This document shows, piece after piece, positions 7,428-15,782 of a DNA stretch of 18,796 nucleotides. The first letter of the stretch is position 1. Each line of letters opens with the position of its first letter. Source of the DNA: Firmicutes bacterium UBA5227 (GTDB lineage Bacteria > Bacillota > Clostridia > Tissierellales > Sedimentibacteraceae); contig DHUT01000091.1 of NCBI GenBank assembly GCA_002409285.1, forward strand, positions 1-18,796, given 5' to 3'. The notes under the pieces were generated by a model, which made no database searches, was not told where the DNA came from, and saw nothing but the letters and a program-made list of their open reading frames with translations. A program made the translations under genes and the position numbers.

Positions 7428-8789
7428 CTAAATCATTTTTTCCGGTTTTACCCATTGGTTATATTGCTCTTCACTGAAAAATCCAAGTTGGATTCCTGCA
7501 TCTGCAAGGGAAATATCCATTGTGTGAGCATGTTTTGCAACCATTGCAGCTTTTTCATAGCCTATGTAGGGATTAAGCGCTGTTACAAGCATCAGGGATT
7601 TTCTGCTGTTTTCTTCCAGCTTTTCATAGTTTGGTTTAATTCCTTTTAAGCAATTTTCGTTAAAAGATTCTATAGCCTCTCCAAGCAAATTAACGGATTC
7701 TAAATATGAAGATATCATTACAGGCATAAAGACATTCAGTTCAAAATTTCCCTGAGATGCGGCAATACCCATGACAGTATCATTTCCCATCACCCTTACG
7801 CTTACCATTGTTACCGCCTCGCACTGGGTGGGATTAACCTTGCCAGGCATGATGGAACTTCCGGGTTCGTTGGAAGGAATAAAAATCTCTCCCAGACCGC
7901 ACCTTGGTCCGCTTGCCATCCACCTTACATCATTGGCTATTTTCATCATATCTGCCGCCAGTGCCTTGAGAGCTCCGTGAGAAAACACTATTGCATCCTT
8001 AGAGGAAAGGCTGTGAAATTTATTTTCCGCAGAAACAAAATCTATACCCGTAAGCTCTGAAATCTTTTCAGCAGATATTTTCCCAAAATCCTTATGTGCA
8101 TTGAGTCCCGTTCCAACAGCCGTTCCTCCCAAAGCCAACTCCTTCATTCCATTCATTGAAACATCTACCATTTCCCTGCTGTGCACAAGCATTGATTTCC
8201 AACCACTTATTTCCTGCCCCAGGGTTATGGGAACAGCATCCTGAAGATGTGTTCTGCCGGTTTTGATAACATTTGTATTATCAATTTCAAGCCTGTTCAT
8301 TGTCTCAACCATCCTGTCAAGTGCAGGAATAAGCTTCAAATTCAGCAATCTGCAGGCCGCTATATGCATTGCTGTCGGAAATGTATCGTTGGAGCTTTGA
8401 GACTTATTTACGTGGTCATTGGGATGGAGAAGTCTTTTCCCTGCAATTTCATTTCCTCTGTTTGCAATTACCTCATTAACATTCATATTTGACTGTGTTC
8501 CGCTGCCTGTCTGATATACAACAAGTGGAAAATTTCCTTCAAGCTTTTCCTTCAGTATTTCATCGCATACCGTACAAATTATTTCCGCTCTTTCCTTGTC
8601 CAGCACGCCTAACTGCAGGTTTGTAAGTGCAGCAGCTTTTTTTAATATTGCAAAAGCATATATGATTTCCGAAGGCATTTTACCGCCGATTTTAAAATTC
8701 TCCAGACTCCTTTGGGTTTGTGCGCCCCAGTATTTGTCAGCCGGGACTTGTACCTCACCCATGGTATCTTTTTCAATTCTGTATTCCAT
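7428..8789 (-). CDS. fumC: Fumarate hydratase, class II
   Basis: Interconverts fumarate and malate in the cytoplasm. The chosen start gives 453 residues, normal for the oxygen-stable class II family. Visible motifs are GTQSNMN (97-103), NDTFPTAMH, GRTHLQDAVP with H182, and the superfamily signature GSSIMPGKVNP (310-320). A GTG four codons further upstream (8801) would overlap the GGGAGGAA ribosome site, so the ATG at 8789 is preferred. The gene begins 21 bases after the malic enzyme stop, and together they link fumarate, malate and pyruvate. Aspartase belongs to the same superfamily, but length and motif details favour fumarase. Transcription probably continues from the aro/malic enzyme genes. 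Confidence 0.96.
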   Translation of the reverse strand: MEYRIEKDTMGEVQVPADKYWGAQTQRSLENFKIGGKMPSEIIYAFAILKKAAALTNLQLGVLDKERAEIICTVCDEILKEKLEGNFPLVVYQTGSGTQSNMNVNEVIANRGNEIAGKRLLHPNDHVNKSQSSNDTFPTAMHIAACRLLNLKLIPALDRMVETMNRLEIDNTNVIKTGRTHLQDAVPITLGQEISGWKSMLVHSREMVDVSMNGMKELALGGTAVGTGLNAHKDFGKISAEKISELTGIDFVSAENKFHSLSSKDAIVFSHGALKALAADMMKIANDVRWMASGPRCGLGEIFIPSNEPGSSIMPGKVNPTQCEAVTMVSVRVMGNDTVMGIAASQGNFELNVFMPVMISSYLESVNLLGEAIESFNENCLKGIKPNYEKLEENSRKSLMLVTALNPYIGYEKAAMVAKHAHTMDISLADAGIQLGFFSEEQYNQWVKPEKMI

Positions 8790-8810
8790 AGTTCCTCCCA
8801 CATAATATAA

Positions 8811-10493
8811 TTATTTTCTGTTAATTCCGAGCCTTACAGCTTCCTCAGCCACGGCATTGGCAACTGCATCTGCAACCCTTTCATCAAAAACCTCAGGCAG
8901 CACATAGGTGCTTTTCAATTCTTTTTCATCAATAATTCCTGCTATTGCCATTGCAGCCTGTATCTTCATTGAATCCACAACCTTTACAGCTCTTACCCTT
9001 AACAGCCCCTTGAAAAAGCCGGGAAAAACAAGAACATTATTTACTTGATTGGGAAAATCCGACCTTCCGGTTCCGGCTACCGCCGCTCCTGCTTCCGTAG
9101 CCTCATTAGGCATAATTTCCGGCACAGGATTGGCCATTGCAAATACTATTGGATTTTCAGCCATTGATTTAATCATTTCCTTAGTTACTATTCCCGGTTT
9201 GGATACTCCTATAAAAATATCTGCTCCCTTCATTGCATCGGAAAGACTACCTTTTACGCACCCTTTATTTGTAATTTTCGCCATTTGTTCTTTTTCTGAA
9301 TTATTGCCGGGTGCGCCCTCATATATAGTACCCTTGCTTCCGCAAAGTATAATATCTCCCATATCCATTTGCACCAGAAGCCTTGCTATGGAAATTCCTG
9401 CGGCTCCTGCCCCACTTATGACAATTTTAAGGTTGCCCGGCTTTCTTCCCGTAACTTTCAATGAATTTATTATAGCAGCGGTTGTTACAATTGCAGTCCC
9501 GTGCTGGTCATCATGAAAAACCGGTATGTCGCACTGCTCAGCCAATGCCCTTTCTATTTCAAAGCATCTGGGAGCGCTTATGTCTTCTAAGTTAATTCCT
9601 CCGAAGCTTTTTGAAATATTTCTTACCGTGTTTATTATTACCTCAGGATCTTTTGAATCCACACATATAGGTATGGCATCAATTCCGGCAAATCTTTTGA
9701 AAAGAGCGCATTTTCCCTCCATTACCGGCATCCCTGCACTTGGACCTATATCTCCCAATCCCAGTACCGCTGTTCCGTCCGTTATAACCGCCACCAGGTT
9801 TCCTTTTCCCGTATATTCATATGCCAGCGACTCATCCCTTGCTATTTCAAGGCACGGCTCTGCTACTCCGGGAGTATATGCTATCGCTAAATCCTCCATT
9901 GAATCGATTTTTGCCTTTGTAACGACTTCGAGTTTCCCCTTCCATTCCATATGTTTTTTTAGTGCCCTGTTTTTTTCTTCCATAATGATTCTCCCTTTCC
10001 AAATGTTTACGCTCTTTATTATTAAGTCGGCAACTTCCTCTATTTTTCCTACATTGATTATCTCTATATCACAGCTTTTTTTATACAGATGTATTCTATC
10101 ATTATATAGCTTATATATATCCGCTGTTCCATCTGACAAAAGGGGACGCGTTTTTACATCTATATCCTTGATAATATCTTCAATGGGTCTGTTAATAAAT
10201 ATTATAACAGAATTTTTTTTAAGATTGTTTATATTTTCTTCTCTTTTTACAATACCTCCTCCGGTTGCAATTATGTATGAATTTAATTCACCGGCAAGTA
10301 TTGAATACTTTGTCTCTGCATCTCTGAAAAGTCTCTCGCTTACGGCGAACATTTCCTTAATGCTTTTTTTCTCATTTGCCTCAATATAATCATCCAAATC
10401 TATTGCACACCTACTAAGCTTTTCAGATACTATTCTGCAAAGAGTGCTTTTGCCGCATCCGGGCATTCCTATTAAGACTATATTTCTGCTCAT
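8811..10493 (-). CDS. Shikimate kinase-malic enzyme fusion
   Basis: 560 residues encoding two complete enzymes in one frame. Residues 1-170 are a full-length shikimate kinase (ATP plus shikimate to shikimate-3-phosphate): Walker A GMPGCGKST (9-17), DLDD (32-35), FR (56-57) with the shikimate-binding Arg, GGG (78-80), and the lid TRPLL (115-119). Residues 171-560 are a 390-residue malic enzyme (malate to pyruvate, CO2 and NAD(P)H): AYTPGVAEP with Y206, EGKCALFK with K261, FEIE (311-314), HDDQHGTA (327-334), Rossmann GAGAAG (361-366), NPVPE (455-459). No key residue is missing from either half. The junction reads NIWKGRII before M171, and its DNA contains a ribosome-binding site, so a separate malic enzyme may also be made from 9983. 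The start overlaps the aroE stop by ATGA and has GGGAGG upstream. The fusion is seen in the sequence; whether one or two products exist is open. NAD versus NADP preference is not readable. Confidence 0.92.
   Translation of the reverse strand: MSRNIVLIGMPGCGKSTLCRIVSEKLSRCAIDLDDYIEANEKKSIKEMFAVSERLFRDAETKYSILAGELNSYIIATGGGIVKREENINNLKKNSVIIFINRPIEDIIKDIDVKTRPLLSDGTADIYKLYNDRIHLYKKSCDIEIINVGKIEEVADLIIKSVNIWKGRIIMEEKNRALKKHMEWKGKLEVVTKAKIDSMEDLAIAYTPGVAEPCLEIARDESLAYEYTGKGNLVAVITDGTAVLGLGDIGPSAGMPVMEGKCALFKRFAGIDAIPICVDSKDPEVIINTVRNISKSFGGINLEDISAPRCFEIERALAEQCDIPVFHDDQHGTAIVTTAAIINSLKVTGRKPGNLKIVISGAGAAGISIARLLVQMDMGDIILCGSKGTIYEGAPGNNSEKEQMAKITNKGCVKGSLSDAMKGADIFIGVSKPGIVTKEMIKSMAENPIVFAMANPVPEIMPNEATEAGAAVAGTGRSDFPNQVNNVLVFPGFFKGLLRVRAVKVVDSMKIQAAMAIAGIIDEKELKSTYVLPEVFDERVADAVANAVAEEAVRLGINRK
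9981..10000 (-). promoter_or_regulatory. Internal ribosome site and start codon for stand-alone malic enzyme
   Basis: Within the fusion gene the minus strand reads GGAAAGGGAG, a 7-base spacer, then ATG (9983-9981), in frame as codon 171. Translation from here gives exactly a 390-residue malic enzyme, a usual length for the bacterial small form. The purine tract also encodes the linker residues WKGR, as if an ancestral intergenic ribosome site had been swallowed when the kinase lost its stop. Confidence 0.6.
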
Positions 10494-11308
10494 AGTACCT
10501 CCCGCTTCAAAAAACTCAGGATATCTTCTGTAACAGCTTCGGATATTTTTGTTTCATTCCATATTTCCTGTGATTTTACTGCCTGTGCAATTAGCATGTA
10601 CAATCCGTTTGTATATTTAAGACCTCTTTCTTTTGCCTGTTTTATGAATAATGTTTCCGAGGGATTGTAAATTAAATCTACAGCCTGGGAAAAATTCATT
10701 AGATATTTTTCTTCTATGGGCATTGTCTGAATACCCGGATACATACCTACAGGTGTGGTATTGATTATTGTTGAACAGCCTTTTAGTTTGTCTAATTGTC
10801 CATAAGTTATTACTTCGTCCCGGGGAAATTTATGTTTAGCTGTAGCAAAATCTCTTGTGATAAAAACTATGTTTTTAATTCCGTTATCACGAAGATATTG
10901 GGAAACCGCCTTTGACGCCCCACCGGTGCCCAGTATTGCGGCATTTTCTCCTTTTATCTTGATAGCTGCATTTTTGAGCATCATGCCAAATCCGTAATAA
11001 TCTGTGTTATAACCTGCTGCCATCCCGTCCTTGTCAATGGCAACCACATTTACCGCATCAATTTTTTTTGCTTCCGGACTGAGGTAATCCAAAAATTTTA
11101 TAATATCTGTTTTATAGGGGATGGTCACATTCACACCGGCATAGCCCAGAGCCTTTAATCCTGAAACCACGTGTGGCAGATTTTCCATCTTAACCTGAAA
11201 AAGACCATAGTGACCGTCAATATTTAATTCTTTCATGATTTTGTGATGAATAACAGGAGAATAAGTGTGCCCCAGTTTTTCCCCTATTAAACCATATAAT
11301 TTTTCCAT
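10490..11308 (-). CDS. aroE: Shikimate dehydrogenase
   Basis: Reduces 3-dehydroshikimate to shikimate with NADPH. 272 residues, normal for AroE. The substrate domain shows GHTYSP (13-18), the usual place of the shikimate-contacting Ser-x-Ser, here Thr-Tyr-Ser; NVTIPYK with catalytic K66; AVN (85-87); and NTD with D103. The cofactor domain has GTGGASK (127-133), and the NTTPVGMYP motif (183-191) is intact. It starts 10 bases after the aroC stop with AAGGT as ribosome site, and its stop overlaps the shikimate kinase start in an ATGA, which suggests translational coupling of consecutive pathway steps. Confidence 0.96.
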   Translation of the reverse strand: MEKLYGLIGEKLGHTYSPVIHHKIMKELNIDGHYGLFQVKMENLPHVVSGLKALGYAGVNVTIPYKTDIIKFLDYLSPEAKKIDAVNVVAIDKDGMAAGYNTDYYGFGMMLKNAAIKIKGENAAILGTGGASKAVSQYLRDNGIKNIVFITRDFATAKHKFPRDEVITYGQLDKLKGCSTIINTTPVGMYPGIQTMPIEEKYLMNFSQAVDLIYNPSETLFIKQAKERGLKYTNGLYMLIAQAVKSQEIWNETKISEAVTEDILSFLKREVL

Positions 11309-11318
11309 TATAGTACCT

Positions 11319-12428
11319 TCATTTTTCGTTGTTTAAAGTTACTCCGTCTCTCTCCATTATCAAATCCAATAGAACCAGAGCAGCCGCACCTTCAATGACA
11401 GGCAAAGCTCTGGGAACTATGCACGGATCGTGACGTCCTTCAACCTGTAAAGTCGTGTTCTTCATGGAAACAATATTTACAGTTTCCTGAGCCTGTGATA
11501 TTGATGCAGTAGGTTTTATTGCTGTCCTGAAAACTATTGGCATGCCGTTTGTGATGCCTCCTAATATTCCACCGTTATTATTTGTTTTTGCGGATATTTT
11601 TTCATCTCTTAACAAATATGTGTCATTTGAAGATGAACCATACATTTTGGTAATATCAAATCCTGCTCCGAACTCAATACCTTTTACTGCGGGTATGGAA
11701 AAAATCATATGGGACAGCCTTGATTCAACAGAGTCGAAAAAAGGCTCCCCATATCCTGCCGAAATACCGGTAATAACAGTTTCCACAGTTCCGCCCACAG
11801 AATCCTTGTTTCCCTTGGCTTTTAGGATTTCGGCTCGCATATGTTCTCCCTTTTTTTCTGAAAGCACAGGGAACTCCATGTCCTTTAAATAGTTTAAACT
11901 TTCGTCATCACAATCAGCAAGTAAAATTTTATCATCCTCAACATTATAAATGCTGCTTATGTGACTTGCAATATAAATTCCCTTATATTTTTCCAATATA
12001 CTCATTGCCAGTGCCCCGGCAAACAACAGTGGCGCAGTTATTCTTCCGGAAAAATGTCCTCCTCCCCTGTAATCATTAAATCCCTTGTATTTTATGAATG
12101 CCGGATAGTCACTGTGACCCGGACGCATAGTATCTCTCAGGTTGCTGTAATCTTTGGATTTTTTATCCTCATTATATATGACAGCACAAAGTGGTGCTCC
12201 TGTAGTAATGTTGTTAAAATTTCCACTTAATATTTTAAACGAATCACTTTCTGTTCGGCTTGTTGAAAGTTGGCTTTTTCCCGGAGAACGACGTGCCATT
12301 TGCCTGTTAATATAGTCCGTGTCAATTTCAATTCCGGGAATAAGATTGTCTATCACAACACCGATAGCCTCTCCGTGTGACTCGCCGAATATACTCACTT
12401 TAAGCTTATTTCCCCATATGGAGCTCAT
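11319..12428 (-). CDS. aroC: Chorismate synthase
   Basis: Converts 5-enolpyruvylshikimate-3-phosphate to chorismate using reduced FMN as a catalytic cofactor. 369 residues with the family signatures GESHGEAIG (15-23, catalytic-region H18), RRSPGKSQLSTSRTE (46-60), RPGHSDYPA (102-110, H105) and RGGGHFSGR (121-129). The reading frame begins inside the last 23 bases of aroA, with GGGAGGTG as ribosome site in the aroA coding sequence, so translation of the two is probably coupled. It needs FMNH2 from elsewhere; no flavin reductase domain is fused. Confidence 0.97.
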   Translation of the reverse strand: MSSIWGNKLKVSIFGESHGEAIGVVIDNLIPGIEIDTDYINRQMARRSPGKSQLSTSRTESDSFKILSGNFNNITTGAPLCAVIYNEDKKSKDYSNLRDTMRPGHSDYPAFIKYKGFNDYRGGGHFSGRITAPLLFAGALAMSILEKYKGIYIASHISSIYNVEDDKILLADCDDESLNYLKDMEFPVLSEKKGEHMRAEILKAKGNKDSVGGTVETVITGISAGYGEPFFDSVESRLSHMIFSIPAVKGIEFGAGFDITKMYGSSSNDTYLLRDEKISAKTNNNGGILGGITNGMPIVFRTAIKPTASISQAQETVNIVSMKNTTLQVEGRHDPCIVPRALPVIEGAAALVLLDLIMERDGVTLNNEK

Positions 12429-13698
12429 TTATCGCACCTCCCAGTGATATGTAATCATTCCAGAAAGCAGGGTAGGACTTATTTACCGATTGATAACCTT
12501 CCAAAATAATATCATTATTGCATTTTGTGGCGGCAATTGCCAGAGACATGGCTATTCTATGGTCATTCCAGCTGTTTACATATGCATCGCCTCTTAAGAC
12601 ACTCTTGCCCTTTATAAGCAGACCATATTCCAGTTCCTCTATTTCAGCTCCGATTTTATTCATTTCTGTTGCGACAGCCTTCAATCTATCAGATTCTTTG
12701 ACTCTTAAGCGTTGTGCATTGACTATATGGGTGTTTTTCCCCTTTTGAAGTGCTGCCAGAACAGATATTATGGGAATCAGATCGGGTATTTGGGATGCGT
12801 CTATTACAATTTCCTTGCTGCCTGAACAATTAGTACTGTCGGAATTTTCGAAATTCTTAAATCTTTCGATAATATTAATTATTTCTTTGTCTCCCTGGAG
12901 CGAATCCTCATTTAGCCCCAGACACTCCACATCATTTCCCAAAGCATTTGCAACTAAATAAAACGCAGCCTGAGAATAATCTGCTTCGATCCTGCAGGAC
13001 GAAGCCTCATATTTTGAATTGCCTGAAATTTTATATTCTTTGTAATCTTTGTTGTCTGTTTCTATATTGAATTTCTTAAGCATTTGAAGTGTTAAATCCA
13101 CATATGCCGCAGACTCCATATTGTCGGTAACCGAAATTACAGAATCCCTGTTAATCAGGGGAAGCGCCATAAGCAATCCGGATATGAACTGGGAGCTTAT
13201 TCTTCCTGATATGTTGTAATGTCCCCCCCTTAACTTTCCGCTGACGGTAAGAGGAAGTTTGCCGCTATCATTTTCATATTCAATAGTATCTTCATCAAAT
13301 ATTTTATAAAAAATATCCAAGGGTCTTTCAATCAGCTTTCCTTTTCCTGAAAATTTGCATCTATCTGCAAGCATCAGTGCCACGGGAATAAGAAACCTCA
13401 AGGTTGAACCTGATTCATTACAATTAATTTCAGCATATTCAACTCTTCCTCTATTTCCTCTTACATTAAGGCAGTATGTTTTGTCATCATTTTCGATTAT
13501 TTCTATTTCTGCTCTTAGCTGTCTCATTGCGTCTATTGTTGCTTTAATATCATCTGACAGAATAACATTATCTATATGGCTGATTTCATTGCCACTGCAA
13601 AGTGAAGCGCATATTATTGCCCTGTGGCTTAAGCTTTTAGAAGGCGGCGGAATTACTGTTCCCCTTAAAACTGATGGTTTAATTAAAATGCTGTTCAT
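12406..13698 (-). CDS. aroA: 3-phosphoshikimate 1-carboxyvinyltransferase (EPSP synthase)
   Basis: Transfers the enolpyruvyl group of PEP to shikimate-3-phosphate. 430 residues with the usual two-domain pattern: PPSKSLSHR (18-26, with K21, S22 and R26), NESGSTLRF (94-102), SGRISSQ (164-170), the catalytic Asp region IPDLIPI (304-310) and RLRVKESDR (330-338). The NESGSTLRF loop replaces the GNAGTAMR of the E. coli enzyme, a variant found in several Gram-positive lineages as far as I recall; glyphosate response cannot be judged from this. AAGGAG overlaps the region after the aroB stop, 8 bases upstream, and the 3' end overlaps aroC by 23 bases. Confidence 0.97.
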   Translation of the reverse strand: MNSILIKPSVLRGTVIPPPSKSLSHRAIICASLCSGNEISHIDNVILSDDIKATIDAMRQLRAEIEIIENDDKTYCLNVRGNRGRVEYAEINCNESGSTLRFLIPVALMLADRCKFSGKGKLIERPLDIFYKIFDEDTIEYENDSGKLPLTVSGKLRGGHYNISGRISSQFISGLLMALPLINRDSVISVTDNMESAAYVDLTLQMLKKFNIETDNKDYKEYKISGNSKYEASSCRIEADYSQAAFYLVANALGNDVECLGLNEDSLQGDKEIINIIERFKNFENSDSTNCSGSKEIVIDASQIPDLIPIISVLAALQKGKNTHIVNAQRLRVKESDRLKAVATEMNKIGAEIEELEYGLLIKGKSVLRGDAYVNSWNDHRIAMSLAIAATKCNNDIILEGYQSVNKSYPAFWNDYISLGGAINELHMGK

Positions 13699-13706
13699 AA
13701 TTCTCC

Positions 13707-14765
13707 TTAAAAAAACTTATCAATATTTTTTATGGGAATACTCTCAATGAATGCATCCCCTATTTTTCTTAAAAGTATTAAATTCATATTTCCCGAAATA
13801 TTTTTTTTGTCCAGTAAAATTGTTTCCTTAATCATATCCATATTTAAATCTAAAAGCTTGTATTTAATGTTGAAGTTTATAAGCATACTTTTAATCTTTT
13901 CCGCACTTCCCTGCTCTGTAATATTCAAAGCTTCGCTTCTTTCAGTTATATAGTACATTCCCAGAGAAACAGCTTCACCGTGAGAATATTCGTATCCGGA
14001 ATATTTTTCTATCGCATGCCCGAGGGTATGCCCGAAATTTAAGAGCATTCTTTCTCCCTTGTCAAATTCATCCTTTTCCACAACTTCTTTTTTTATATTC
14101 AGGCATGCAGAGATTATATGCTCCAGATTATCAAACAGCCGATCCCTGGTGTTAATACCTGAAAGAAACAGGAAAAATTTCGGATCTCTTATACATGCAT
14201 ACTTAATCACCTCTCCAAGCCCATCCTTTATAAATTTGTCCGGCAATGTTTCTAAAACATCAGGATCTATTAAAACCATTTTAGGCTGATAAAAACTTCC
14301 TATGAGATTCTTGCCCTGCTCAATATTAACCGCCGTCTTTCCTCCTATGCTTGAATCAATCTGTGCAAGCAGAGTTGTGGGAACCTGAATATAATCAACA
14401 CCTCTTAAATATGTGGATGCGGCAAAGCCGGTAAGATCCCCCACCACTCCGCCTCCTAAAGCCATTATGAGGTCGCTTCTGGTTAAGTTAAAATCTATAA
14501 GCTGTTCATATACACTTTTTAAGGTCTCCAGCGATTTGCTCTTTTCTCCGGGCTTTACAATTATTAAACGACAATTGTAGTGACAATCTTCAAGTGTATC
14601 CTTCACATTTTTGCCATATAGAGAAAACACATTTTCGTCTGTGATTACAGCAATTTTTTCATTTGTATATATTCTTTTTACTTCACGACCCAGGTTTTTG
14701 ATAATTGTGTTTTGTATTAGAATATCATAGCTTTTTGAACCCAAATTAACATTTACAGTCTTCAT
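13707..14765 (-). CDS. aroB: 3-dehydroquinate synthase
   Basis: Second shikimate-pathway step: cyclises DAHP to 3-dehydroquinate using bound NAD+ and a divalent metal. 352 residues, typical length. Seen are PGEKSKS (72-78), the dinucleotide-binding GGGVVGD (104-110), TTLLAQIDSSIGGKTAVN (130-147), and the metal ligands E185 (GLGEVIK), H246 (FGHTLGH) and H262 (SHGEAVSLGM). It opens the compact aroB-A-C-E-K run after a 182-base gap from pheA. Its own ribosome site is poor (GAGATG), which suggests either coupling to something in the gap or modest initiation. Confidence 0.97.
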   Translation of the reverse strand: MKTVNVNLGSKSYDILIQNTIIKNLGREVKRIYTNEKIAVITDENVFSLYGKNVKDTLEDCHYNCRLIIVKPGEKSKSLETLKSVYEQLIDFNLTRSDLIMALGGGVVGDLTGFAASTYLRGVDYIQVPTTLLAQIDSSIGGKTAVNIEQGKNLIGSFYQPKMVLIDPDVLETLPDKFIKDGLGEVIKYACIRDPKFFLFLSGINTRDRLFDNLEHIISACLNIKKEVVEKDEFDKGERMLLNFGHTLGHAIEKYSGYEYSHGEAVSLGMYYITERSEALNITEQGSAEKIKSMLINFNIKYKLLDLNMDMIKETILLDKKNISGNMNLILLRKIGDAFIESIPIKNIDKFF

Positions 14766-14947
14766 ATGTTCATCTCTTTTCTTTTCAGGTTACATGTTTT
14801 CATATTGTTCATGCTTTCAACATTATCCTGAACATCCTTCCTTAGAATATCATATATCTAATTCATATCCAACATAAAATTATAAAGTTCATCCAATATA
14901 TTTTATTTTATTTTCATAAAAAAATTTTTTCTTAACAAAAGTAATAA
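14766..14947. other. 182-base gap between pheA and aroB
   Basis: An AT-rich spacer. I see no terminator with a U tract and no clear -35/-10 pair, so aroB may be read from the T-box promoter. It contains an imperfectly placed repeat (TGTTCA and TGAACA, 17 bases apart) and a 16-codon frame whose TGA overlaps the aroB ATG; neither has enough support to call. Confidence 0.4.
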
Positions 14948-15775
14948 TTACTGTAACAATTGAAAGCTTCCCAGTATTTTCATAAACGGCAATTCATTTT
15001 TAAGGTTGTTCAGCATTTGTTTTATTTTATGATTCGAAATATTTCCCTCAAAATCAAGATAAAACATATATTTCCAAGGATTTTTCAAATCAGGCCTTGA
15101 ATATATTGAGCATAAATTTACATTGTTACTCGAAAACGCAGACAGAATATTATTAAGTGCACCTGCTTCATGAGGTACAGTAAATACTATGCTGACTCTG
15201 TTGTGGCTTTCATTTTCTAATAAAACCTTTGATACAGCACCGAAGCGAGTGTAATTTTGTTCCGGGCTTATATTACGTTCTAAAACTTTAAGTCCGTAAT
15301 TATCCGCAGCCTCCTCTGAACATATGCAAGCAGCGCTCTTCAGGTTATTATCAAATACTTTTTTAGCTGCTACAGCCGTATTTACTTCATTTTTAGCTGT
15401 TAATTCATGATTTGTTATATATTCTCCACACTGTGTCAATGCCTGAGGATGGGAGTATACTTCTTTAATGTCACTAATCAACGCTTCCTTTATTCCAGCC
15501 AGACAATGGTCTACCTTTTTAATATAACTGTAGTTAATATATAAATCATAGAATAAAAGCAGGTCATATACTTCATTAACATATCCTGCAGTTGAATTTT
15601 CAAGGGGAACAACACATATGTCTGCTTTGTTTCCATATACGGCTCTGAAAACATCATCAAATGTTTCCTTATATACAAGATTCTTGCCTTCAAACAATGT
15701 CCTGGCAGCACATTCAGAATAGGAATAGGGCAAACCCTGGTAGCAAACAGTATTTATTTCAAATTCTTTAACCAT
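14948..15775 (-). CDS. pheA: Prephenate dehydratase with ACT domain
   Basis: Converts prephenate to phenylpyruvate, the committed step to phenylalanine. The chosen start gives 275 residues, a monofunctional enzyme with no chorismate mutase domain. The catalytic part shows the N-terminal YQGLPYSYS, VPLENSTAGYV and SHPQALTQC, and the essential TRF (176-178). A C-terminal ACT domain (about 193-270) should bind Phe: the GAL element is present (205-207), but the usual ESRP reads YSRP (225-228). An ATG 15 bases further upstream lies inside the aroF end with no properly spaced ribosome site; AGGTGG lies just before the ATG at 15775, so this start is preferred. It follows aroF by 7 bases under T-box control. 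Confidence 0.95.
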   Translation of the reverse strand: MVKEFEINTVCYQGLPYSYSECAARTLFEGKNLVYKETFDDVFRAVYGNKADICVVPLENSTAGYVNEVYDLLLFYDLYINYSYIKKVDHCLAGIKEALISDIKEVYSHPQALTQCGEYITNHELTAKNEVNTAVAAKKVFDNNLKSAACICSEEAADNYGLKVLERNISPEQNYTRFGAVSKVLLENESHNRVSIVFTVPHEAGALNNILSAFSSNNVNLCSIYSRPDLKNPWKYMFYLDFEGNISNHKIKQMLNNLKNELPFMKILGSFQLLQ

Positions 15776-15782
15776 AATCCAC

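Noticed and set aside
8790..8801. GTG start for fumC four codons upstream
   Set aside because: These codons are the ribosome-binding site GGGAGGAA itself; the ATG at 8789 fits better.
9526..10389. Long plus-strand open frame (287 codons) opposite the shikimate kinase-malic enzyme gene
   Set aside because: The opposite strand encodes two well-recognised enzymes over this interval, and the translation resembles no protein. It is a by-product of codon use.
14767..14817. A 16-codon frame before aroB (MNNMKTCNLKRKEMNI) whose TGA overlaps the aroB ATG, as a possible leader peptide
   Set aside because: It has no convincing ribosome site and no run of one amino acid, and its length is easily met by chance in this AT-rich gap.
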